Source: Panacagrimonas perspica (GTDB taxonomy: Bacteria > Pseudomonadota > Gammaproteobacteria > Nevskiales > Nevskiaceae). From it: 64,000 nt of DNA. Shown here one piece after another: positions 52,122-59,030 of the stretch. Under the pieces are notes generated by a model, which ran no database searches, was not told the origin of the DNA, and was given only the letters and a program-made list of their open reading frames with translations. Positions within the stretch are counted from its first letter, which is position 1. Each line of letters starts with the position of its first letter. The stretch lies in assembly GCF_004364935.1 (NCBI RefSeq), contig NZ_SOBT01000008.1, positions 747,534 through 811,533 on the forward strand. The letters are read 5' to 3'. Position numbers and translations under genes: made by a program.

Positions 52122-52430
52122 CGTCGATGTCCTGCGGGTTGGCAAGGCGACTCTGACTCGCTGCACCCACCGCTCCGAAATACACGGGAACGGCATGCGC
52201 CAAAGGCAGCAACACCCATGCCAATCGAGATCTTCCGGAGGGGCTGTGTCCCGAGAGAACGCTGCTGCCCTGTGTTGGAACTGCGGCACTGAAACGGGGC
52301 GAAGGGCAGGGCCGGCAACCCCCAGATAAAACGAACCGCCCGCGCGCGCTCGTGATCCTTATGGTGGGTCACCTCCGGTAGCGACGACTCCGATTGCTGC
52401 GACAGGCCTCTTCGGGGTTCATGCGGTGCT
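52122..52430. other. core of the divergent spacer between porin and flavin operon
   Basis: No coding frame is convincing. It must hold the promoters for both directions, since each outward side carries its own terminator. A 6-bp palindromic pair GGCATG/CATGCC (52192 and 52217) and several GC-rich repeats could add structure. I could not match it to known FMN, cobalamin or other riboswitch consensus motifs by eye. Confidence 0.5.
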
Positions 52431-52584
52431 GCAGCAAAGTTGGCATAGCGTTTGCTGCCACTGTTCCGTGATTCCGCACAGGGGGATCACGGCGGTAACC
52501 GATCCAGCAGTGTTGCCGGATCAGCCGGACACCAACGTCCACGTTGTTGGCTTGAAACAGGCCAATGCGTGGACGTTTTTTTTT
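52431..52584 (+). ncRNA. four-hairpin structured leader ending in an intrinsic terminator
   Basis: Four consecutive hairpins: GCAGCAAA/TTTGCTGC (52431-52458), CCGTGAT/ATCACGG (52466-52492), a GATCC/GGATC hairpin (about 52501-52522), and a terminator with AACGTCCACG/CGTGGACGTT (52534-52543 with 52568-52577), an inner TTGGC/GCCAA stem and nine T. The last T is 105 bp before the DUF3034 start. It is a candidate cis-regulatory attenuator or riboswitch, or a discrete small RNA. Confidence 0.65.
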
Positions 52585-52689
52585 GATTTTTTCGCGCGCC
52601 TGACAAGGGAGTCAGTCGATCTGCTCGCGGAAGGGTTGAAGTGCTTTTCTTTTCTACTTCTAGAGATCTAAGACCAAGGAGTTGGGGCG

Positions 52690-53781
52690 ATGAAACGTAA
52701 CGAGCGAGCGGCACGAACCGGAAGCTTCCTGAAGGCTGCGGCGATCCTCGCTGCAGGCCTGTTCAGCGGGAACGCTGCGGCGGGTTTCTACAACGACGGC
52801 AAGGTGCTGCTGACGGGTGGCGTAGCCACGATCGATGGCGCGGGCGGTGGCGGTATCACCCCCTGGGCCGTGATCAACGGCTATGGCACGCGTGACGGCA
52901 TCAACGGCAGCTTGCACTACACCTACGCGTATCTGCCCAACTACAGCCTCAATTCCTACGGCGCTTCGGTTGGCCTTTACGATCGTCTCGAGCTGTCGTT
53001 CACGCGCAGCACGCTGCCCACCGGCAGTACGTTCGACACCGTCGGCCTGATCGCGGGTATTTTGCCAGGCGTCGTGGGGGACACCGGTATCGAGCCGTTC
53101 AACACGACGATCGAGATGGACGTGTTCGGCGCCAAGCTTCGCCTGTTCGGCGATGCGGTCTACACCTCCGACAGCCTGATTCCGCAGGTGTCGATCGGCG
53201 GCTTCTACAAGGACAACAAGAACAAGGATCTGTTGACCACGCTGCAGGCCGCGAAGAGGAAGGACTGGGAAGCCTATGTCAGCGTCACGAAGGTCTACTT
53301 TCCGTTCAGCACGCTGGTCAACCTGACCGGTCGCTACACCTCGGCCAACCAGACGGGTCTGACGGGCTTTGGCTACAAGGACCGAACGAACGGCGGAAGC
53401 GGCAAGAAGGATGACAAGAAGGAGATGCGTCTCGAGGTGTCCATCGCAACCCTGGTGGCGAAGAACACTGCCTTTGGTGCGGAGTACGCGCAGCACGGAA
53501 CGAGTCTGGACAACGTCGGCGTCAACCTCAACGGCATCGGCACCGGTCAGCTCGTGGGTGCCATCACCGACGCTCTGGGTCCGGTGACGGACGTCGCAGG
53601 AGTCAGCCTCGACCACCTCGACGACACGCTCACGCAGCACGAGGACGACTGGTACGACCTGTTCTTCGCCTACGCACCGAACAAGCGCATCTCGTTCGTC
53701 GTGGCCTACGCGATGCTCGGGAACATCACGCTGACGCCTGACCAGCACGGCTTCTACCTGTCGACCCACCTCACGTTCTAA
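52690..53781 (+). CDS. DUF3034 outer-membrane protein
   Basis: 363 residues with a signal peptide (about 1-31) and DUF3034 hallmarks: GKVLLTGGVATIDGAGGGGITPWAVINGYGTRD, YGASVGLYDRLELS, SLIPQVSIGGFYK and a C-terminal FYLSTHLTF, the last an outer-membrane-type ending. It is likely a beta-barrel of unknown role. An AAGGAG ribosome site precedes the ATG. It is the first gene of the flavin/haemoglobin operon and follows the structured leader. Confidence 0.85.
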   Translation: MKRNERAARTGSFLKAAAILAAGLFSGNAAAGFYNDGKVLLTGGVATIDGAGGGGITPWAVINGYGTRDGINGSLHYTYAYLPNYSLNSYGASVGLYDRLELSFTRSTLPTGSTFDTVGLIAGILPGVVGDTGIEPFNTTIEMDVFGAKLRLFGDAVYTSDSLIPQVSIGGFYKDNKNKDLLTTLQAAKRKDWEAYVSVTKVYFPFSTLVNLTGRYTSANQTGLTGFGYKDRTNGGSGKKDDKKEMRLEVSIATLVAKNTAFGAEYAQHGTSLDNVGVNLNGIGTGQLVGAITDALGPVTDVAGVSLDHLDDTLTQHEDDWYDLFFAYAPNKRISFVVAYAMLGNITLTPDQHGFYLSTHLTF

Positions 53782-53845
53782 GTCGGACATGAGGCCGGAT
53801 CCCCGATCACGCTGCACGGCTGTAACACCACCACGGAGAGTCACA

Positions 53846-54316
53846 ATGAATCGCAAGAGTGTCACCGCAACCCTTCTGGCTGCCGCCCTGTTGTCGGGCG
53901 TGGCCATGCAGTCGGCTTTCGCGGCCGAAGAGAAAACCAACCCGATCCCGGGCATTCCTTCCAATTCGCTCGAGATGTGGGGCGGAAAGGACGGCGTGCA
54001 CGAGTGGGCTGTCGCGCTGTTCCACTACATCATGCTCGACACGCGCATCAACTTCCTGTTCAAGGAATTCGGCAATCCCGAGCGCCAGATTTTCCTCAAC
54101 ACGCAGCTCGAAACGATGGTCCTCGGCGGTCCCAACGAGTACCAGGGCGCCAGCATGACGGCCGCCCATGCCGACTTGAACATCAACATGGAGCAGTTCA
54201 ACGCGGTCGTGGAAGCGGCGTACAACGCGTGCGAGCGCATCAACCTGCATTACTGGGCGTGCAACCAGGTGATCGCGGCACTCGCGCCGTTCACCGACGA
54301 CATCGTCACGCGTTAA
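53846..54316 (+). CDS. exported group I truncated haemoglobin
   Basis: 156 residues: signal peptide (1-26, cut AFA/AEE) and a 2-on-2 globin. DTRINFLFKEFGNPERQIFLNTQLETMVLGGPNEYQGASMTAAHADLNI is the group I pattern with proximal His108, and the C-terminal helix ends ALAPFTDDIV. Globins bind O2, NO or sulphide through haem; export to the periplasm is unusual for this group. Its setting suggests electron transfer or gas detoxification linked to the flavoproteins that follow. Confidence 0.88.
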   Translation: MNRKSVTATLLAAALLSGVAMQSAFAAEEKTNPIPGIPSNSLEMWGGKDGVHEWAVALFHYIMLDTRINFLFKEFGNPERQIFLNTQLETMVLGGPNEYQGASMTAAHADLNINMEQFNAVVEAAYNACERINLHYWACNQVIAALAPFTDDIVTR

Positions 54317-54505
54317 GCGTCCGTTGAGCAGGCTTCACCCATAACGACGTCGGTGGGACCAGCGTGAAATCCGGAGCTCCAGGGAACACAGGGATGGCGG
54401 TTGCGTCGCCGTGCCTCTGGAGCTTCGTTTCAGCGTGGCGCGCGAGATTGCGCAGTCAGGCCCTTATCCGACGCGAACAGGCCCAAACGAGAGAATCCAA
54501 TAAAC

Positions 54506-55138
54506 ATGAAGACGAAATCGAACAGCTTTCGCCCCGATCTGGATGTTGAGGTGGATGCGGGGTACACGAATCGCGCTGAAATGAACGCTCCCGAATCGCA
54601 CATCGTGCGTAGCACCTCCAGGCGCTCGGTATTGCGCGCACTGATGATGCTTCCCTTCGGTGCATTCGCCGGCCGCAGTGCGGCCGCAGGACTCGAGCAG
54701 TTCTACAAATTCAACATCAAGCCTGAAGTCTTCCTCGAGGAAGTCTTCGGCGCTGAAGTTCCGGTCGCCCAATCGGTCGCCGTGGGTGCTGCACCGGTTC
54801 AGCTCATCCAGCCGCTGCCGCAGCGCATGCGCTATTGGCGTGCGAACGGCAAGACGGTGTGGATCTTCGACGAATTGGGCAAGGACGGCTATCTGCCGAC
54901 GACCTGCGCATTCGTCGTCAAGGATGCATCGATCGAACGCGCCAAGGTGCTCATCTATCGCGAGTCGCGCGGTGAGCAGATCGGGCAGCCGTCGTTCCTG
55001 CAGCAGCTCGTGGGTGCCAAGGCGGCCGGTGCCGGTATCGACAAAAACGTCGACAACATCTCGGGCGCCACGTACTCGGTGAAGATGATGCAGCGCATGG
55101 CGCGGACCGCGCTGGCGCTCGACCAGCTTGCGGTGTGA
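54506..55138 (+). CDS. Tat-exported covalent FMN-binding protein
   Basis: 210 residues from ATG 54506. The N-terminus has a twin-arginine motif, STSRRSVLRAL (Arg39-Arg40), with a hydrophobic stretch and cleavage-like site. The FMN-binding domain ends in DNISGATYS, where Thr189 in S-G-A-T is the site that ApbE-type transferases modify with FMN in NqrC, RnfG and related proteins. The ApbE gene lies 1.3 kb downstream in the same cluster. It overlaps the PepSY gene by 4 bp. Confidence 0.9.
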   Translation: MKTKSNSFRPDLDVEVDAGYTNRAEMNAPESHIVRSTSRRSVLRALMMLPFGAFAGRSAAAGLEQFYKFNIKPEVFLEEVFGAEVPVAQSVAVGAAPVQLIQPLPQRMRYWRANGKTVWIFDELGKDGYLPTTCAFVVKDASIERAKVLIYRESRGEQIGQPSFLQQLVGAKAAGAGIDKNVDNISGATYSVKMMQRMARTALALDQLAV

Positions 55139-56004
55139 GTCCGGTGGGCGACTCCAATCCGCTGCTGGCAAAGGCGGGCGCCATGGAGGCGGGACCCGTG
55201 GCGGCCGTCAAGCCGGCGCCGCGCCAGTCCCCGTTGCCGGTCAAGCCGCGCCGTAATCTCACGATCTTCCTGCGTGACTGGCACAAGCGCGCAGGACTGT
55301 TCGCTTTCGTGTTCATGGGATGGCTGGGATTCAGTGGAATCCTGATCAACCAGAGCCCGAGCTGGGGTTACGACACGGATCGCATCTACTGGGCTCCGGT
55401 GATGTGGCTGTACGGGCTCAAACCGGAACCGCCGGAATCGGGTTTCGGTGCCAATGGCCACTGGCTGGCCGTGACACCCGAAGGAACGGTACTCGACGCC
55501 AAACCGGTGCTGCCGCCCGTCAAGGCTCCGCTGGGTCTGGTCGCTGGCGGAACCGAAAAGGAGCCGCTGCTGTTCCTGGCCAACCAGGAGCACGTAGCGG
55601 TCGTCACGCTGGACGGCAAGCGCTACGACGAGTTGCGCTCTCCGATTCTTCCGATCAGCGAAGTGCGCCGTATCGGTACCGTCAAGGACGTGCCCGGCAG
55701 CATTGCCGTGCAGGAACTCGATGCGTTCCAGAGCAGCGACGGCGGCACGAGCTGGAAGCCGGTGGATCCGGCGCAGGTGGAGTGGTCGACGGCAACCGAG
55801 TTGCCGGCGCCCGAACGCGACAAGCTGATGCCGTTCTCGCGTCCGTACGTGACCCTCGAGCATGTCCTGGTGGATGCGCACAGCGGCGCAATCTTCGGAC
55901 GGGGGGGCGTGTACGTGATCAACACGGTCGGACTCGCGGCGATCTTCCTCGCGATCAGCGGCGTATGGATGTGGTGGCGGACCAGCCGCAAGCGCAGGTC
56001 CTGA
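55135..56004 (+). CDS. PepSY-type membrane protein
   Basis: 289 residues, GTG start overlapping the FMN-binding gene. A membrane helix at about 56-76 (DWHKRAGLFAFVFMGWLGFSGIL, starting with the PepSY-associated W-H-R type motif) and another at about 262-284 flank a periplasmic domain. PepSY-associated membrane proteins often reside next to flavinylated proteins and are thought to pass electrons through the inner membrane, with His residues as possible haem ligands (HKRAG). This one has few His residues inside the helices, so its carrier is uncertain. Confidence 0.8.
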   Translation: MSPVGDSNPLLAKAGAMEAGPVAAVKPAPRQSPLPVKPRRNLTIFLRDWHKRAGLFAFVFMGWLGFSGILINQSPSWGYDTDRIYWAPVMWLYGLKPEPPESGFGANGHWLAVTPEGTVLDAKPVLPPVKAPLGLVAGGTEKEPLLFLANQEHVAVVTLDGKRYDELRSPILPISEVRRIGTVKDVPGSIAVQELDAFQSSDGGTSWKPVDPAQVEWSTATELPAPERDKLMPFSRPYVTLEHVLVDAHSGAIFGRGGVYVINTVGLAAIFLAISGVWMWWRTSRKRRS

Positions 56005-56068
56005 GCGGGTGGCAGGCGCGGCTGTGATGTTTTTCAGGGGTGATTTTCATTCTTCCAGGAGTCTGACG

Positions 56069-56341
56069 ATGAACAGCTTCAAATTTAAAGGGGCGTCGAC
56101 GTTTCTGATCGCGGTGGCCATGACGGTTGTGGCCGGCACCGTGGTTGCGCAGGACAGCGAGACGACGTACTCCGGCGGGGACGACAAGTCGCGCGTCAAG
56201 GTGCCGGCGGTCGACAAGAATGGTGACGGCTGCATCGACAAGACCGAAGTGACGCCGGGTGGCCAGCTCGAGAAGCGTTTCGCGACGCGCGACGCCAATG
56301 GCGATGGCAAATTGTGCAAGGACGAGTACTACACGCCCTGA
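56069..56341 (+). CDS. exported EF-hand protein
   Basis: 90 residues: signal peptide (about 1-28) and two EF-hand loops, DKNGDGCIDKTE and DANGDGKLCKDE, each with Asp/Asn/Asp ligands. The two cysteines (in each loop) may pair. It probably binds Ca2+ in the periplasm. It sits between PepSY and ApbE genes with spacing that suits one operon. Confidence 0.85.
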   Translation: MNSFKFKGASTFLIAVAMTVVAGTVVAQDSETTYSGGDDKSRVKVPAVDKNGDGCIDKTEVTPGGQLEKRFATRDANGDGKLCKDEYYTP

Positions 56342-56432
56342 ATACGGTTTTGAGGTAATGCTGTCCCTGCGCGCCACGTTGGTCGCGCCCCGCACCGCCG
56401 CGGGTTCTGCGAAACCGCTGCGAGAACTCGCG

Positions 56433-57434
56433 ATGAAGATGTGGCGTACGCGCCTGTCGCCCCTGGTGAAGTTGGGTTTCTTCGCCATGGGTACACAGGT
56501 TTCCATCACGGTGTCGGCCGCAGGCCATCGGGGCCGGCGGGAAGATGCCGTGGCGGCAATTGCCGACGTCGAACGCCTGATGCAGGAGTTCGGCAGGCAC
56601 TGGTGGGCGTGGGGCGACGGGGCACTGGCGTCCATCAACGCGCAGCTCGCCGCAGGGCGGGTCGCGGAGATTCCGCCCCCGATGCGGGCCTTGTTCGCCC
56701 GCGCATGGGCGGTTCGGCAGGCGACGGGTGGGTTGTTCGACCCCAGAGTGGCATCACTGGTGAAGCTCTGGGGTTTTCATGACATGGCGGCATTGCGGGA
56801 CGAGCCGCCGCCGCCCGAGAAAGTCGAAATGGCCTTGCGCGCCATGCGCAACGCGCCGAACTACGACGGCGGCGGCGCTTATGGCCCGGCTCCCGGCGTG
56901 GGCTGGGATTTCGGGGGTATCGGCAAGGGCTGGATCGTCGACATCTGCCTGGAACGTTTGCGTGCGCTGGGTTTCCCCGACGCGATCGTGGATGCCGGTG
57001 GAAACCTTGCGGTACGCGGTGCGCGTGGCGACCGGCCCTGGCGCATCGGCATCCGGAATCCTCGGAGCACCGAAGAGCAGCCCAACCTGCTGGCGTCGAT
57101 GGTGGCGCGCGACGAAGCCGTGAACACGCACGGCGACGACCAGCGATTTTTCGAACACGACGGGCAGCGCTACTCGCACATTCTCGACCCTGCCGTCGGC
57201 TGGCCCGCACAGGGACTGCGATCGATCACCATCGTTCACCCGGACGGCACGCTGGCCGAGGCCGGTGGTGCAGCGCTCTACGTCGCCGGACGCGATGGCT
57301 GGCGGCGCCTGGCACGCAAGCTCGGTCTCAACCAGGTGATGGTGGTGACCGCGGACGGCGAGGTTCAGGCCACGGCGGCGCTGGCGGCGCGCATCAAGCC
57401 GGAAGGTGACGTTGCGGTGAAGATCGTCAACTGA
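56433..57434 (+). CDS. apbE: ApbE family FAD:protein FMN transferase
   Basis: 333 residues from ATG 56433 (GAGAA upstream; the frame continues to 56259 but that part is not ApbE-like). AMGTQVSITVS, FDPRVASLVKLWGFHD, WDFGGIGKGWIVD, VDAGGNLAVRG, SHILDPAVGWPAQGL and TLAEAGGAAL are the family blocks binding FAD and Mg2+. The enzyme attaches FMN to Thr of S/T-G-A-T sites, and the FMN-binding gene three places upstream provides the substrate. A signal peptide is not clear. Confidence 0.92.
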   Translation: MKMWRTRLSPLVKLGFFAMGTQVSITVSAAGHRGRREDAVAAIADVERLMQEFGRHWWAWGDGALASINAQLAAGRVAEIPPPMRALFARAWAVRQATGGLFDPRVASLVKLWGFHDMAALRDEPPPPEKVEMALRAMRNAPNYDGGGAYGPAPGVGWDFGGIGKGWIVDICLERLRALGFPDAIVDAGGNLAVRGARGDRPWRIGIRNPRSTEEQPNLLASMVARDEAVNTHGDDQRFFEHDGQRYSHILDPAVGWPAQGLRSITIVHPDGTLAEAGGAALYVAGRDGWRRLARKLGLNQVMVVTADGEVQATAALAARIKPEGDVAVKIVN

Positions 57435-57655
57435 GTCCGCGGTGCGGATTCGCTTGCTCGCGCCGGTAGCGCAGACCCGCTTTCATGCAAACCCGATGAG
57501 GCGTGGAGCGCTGCTCATGGCCGGCGCCCGCGCGTGACGGCCCGTGGCGTGTCGAGGCCAGGAACCGTGCAGCCCCGATCACACGACAGGACTCACCACG
57601 GCACGAGCCGTGGCAAGGCACTCCGGATGAAAGGAACGCAGGCGGTGAGCCGCGG

Positions 57656-57958
57656 CTATTCCGACGGCTTGGCAGAAGCCGGCACCGGGCCGCCCTCGGC
57701 GCGTTCCAGGTAGATCACTTCGCGCGTTCCATCGAAGAACGCGACCTGGATCATCCGCCAACCGTCCATGTAGAGCTGCGCGAGCGTGGCGTCGAACAAT
57801 CCGTTCTTCCACTCGCAGTTGATCGGATCCGTCGGCGTGATCGCCGCTTTCTCCTTGGTTCCGCAGGCGAGGATGTCGACACCCCCGGCCGCGTGGGCCG
57901 AGCCGGCGGTCGCGAGGAACAGCAGGAAACCGGCAACGCGTCTGGAAGTGGATCGCAT
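57656..57958 (-). CDS. small exported protein of unknown function (100 aa)
   Basis: Signal peptide (about 1-24), then a short domain with two cysteines (ILACGTKEKA and NCEWKN) and an ending that could be a beta-hairpin (GWRMIQVAFFDGTREVIYLERAEGG). I recognise no family. It is 80 bp after the next gene of the leftward TPR cluster. Confidence 0.65.
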   Translation of the reverse strand: MRSTSRRVAGFLLFLATAGSAHAAGGVDILACGTKEKAAITPTDPINCEWKNGLFDATLAQLYMDGWRMIQVAFFDGTREVIYLERAEGGPVPASAKPSE

Positions 57959-58038
57959 GGGTCGCTTTATGGTTTGGAGTGATTTAGCGGAAAGGAAGCT
58001 CGGCACGATCCGTCGCGCCGCAAATGGAATGAGCAGGC

Positions 58039-58353
58039 TCAGCGATTGCGCTGCAGGCGTTCGGCGCGATAGGCGCGACCGGTCTGGTAATACGTGGTGG
58101 TACGGGCGAAGCCGTCCGGATCCACCGGGGCAAGGCCAGGATCCTGCAGGCCGGGCGGGCGTCCGAGATCGGCGCGCTCTTCTTCCTTCCACGGCGCCAG
58201 GAACAGGCCGAGCGCCGAATCGCGATCGCCCATGATCGTGACACCGGCCTGCGGCTGCACCGGCGCGACGTCCGCGGCGTGAACGGCCGGCGACGACAGC
58301 AGGACGCACGCCGGAATCGAAACGGCGATCAGCTTGCGGGCCAGGTGTTTCAC
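58039..58353 (-). CDS. small exported protein of unknown function (104 aa)
   Basis: Starts with a GTG that overlaps the stop of the TPR lipoprotein gene by 4 bp. Signal peptide (about 1-26), then a Pro-rich domain without cysteines. The frame continues upstream with non-coding character, so GTG 58353 is my choice. The function is unknown; co-translation with the TPR lipoprotein suggests a shared complex. Confidence 0.6.
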   Translation of the reverse strand: MKHLARKLIAVSIPACVLLSSPAVHAADVAPVQPQAGVTIMGDRDSALGLFLAPWKEEERADLGRPPGLQDPGLAPVDPDGFARTTTYYQTGRAYRAERLQRNR

Positions 58354-59030
58354 GGCATCCGTCCTTCGACGGCGGCCGTGCGCACCGGCGCTTCCTGCGG
58401 CTGCATCCGCGATTCGAGATCGCGAATCCACGCGGCGACGATCAGGTCATCCGCCCCCATCAGGCGCTGATAGTCGCGATAGGAGGCCACGGCTTCGCGC
58501 GGACGGTGCAGCGCGACGTCGTAGAGGATCGCCAGATTCAGATGCGCCTGCGCGTAGTTGGGCCGGGCCTCGATGGCCTTGCGATACGACTGCTCGGCAC
58601 GGACGAAATCGCCGGCCTCGCGGTGCAAGGTGCCCAGCCAGTTGTGCGCGATGGCGTTCCCGGGATTCGCGTTGACCGCGCGGGTCAGGCTCGCCACCGC
58701 CAGTTCGCGCTGGTGGCTCTGCGCGTACAGGATGCCCAGGTCCGTCAGCGGGCCGGAGAACGTCGGGTAGTCGCGCGACAACGCGATGAACGCCGCCTGC
58801 GCTTCGGGAAACTTGCGCGCCTTCATCAGCGCCAGCGCTTCCTGGAAGCGTTGATCCGGGTCGCCTTTCGACGCGCTGTCGCTGCTCGTCTCGGCGGCCG
58901 TCGTGCTGCTGACGGCGCCGCCGCTGCGGATCGTCGGCTTGCGCGGGGAGGGCGATCCGCAGGCCGCCAGCGTGAGGACCAGCAGTCCGAGCAGCGCCGC
59001 ACGCGGCGCAGAAAAATCAGTGAAGTTCAT
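58350..59030 (-). CDS. TPR lipoprotein
   Basis: 226 residues; lipoprotein signal with LAAC near residue 24. About four tetratricopeptide repeats (A-L-x-L-M, F-I-A-L, G-I-L-Y-A, G-T-L-H-R-E-A-G-D) fill residues 60-190. Such proteins scaffold envelope complexes, with the lipid placing it on the outer membrane. Overlaps the upstream TPR gene by 14 bp. Confidence 0.88.
   Translation of the reverse strand: MNFTDFSAPRAALLGLLVLTLAACGSPSPRKPTIRSGGAVSSTTAAETSSDSASKGDPDQRFQEALALMKARKFPEAQAAFIALSRDYPTFSGPLTDLGILYAQSHQRELAVASLTRAVNANPGNAIAHNWLGTLHREAGDFVRAEQSYRKAIEARPNYAQAHLNLAILYDVALHRPREAVASYRDYQRLMGADDLIVAAWIRDLESRMQPQEAPVRTAAVEGRMP

Noticed and set aside
52025-52372. Leftward 115-codon frame in the divergent spacer
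   Set aside because: It runs straight through an intrinsic terminator and has no domain; more likely non-coding leader.
52122-52590. Known riboswitch (FMN, cobalamin, c-di-GMP)
   Set aside because: I looked for their conserved core motifs by eye and saw none; a covariance search would be needed to exclude them.
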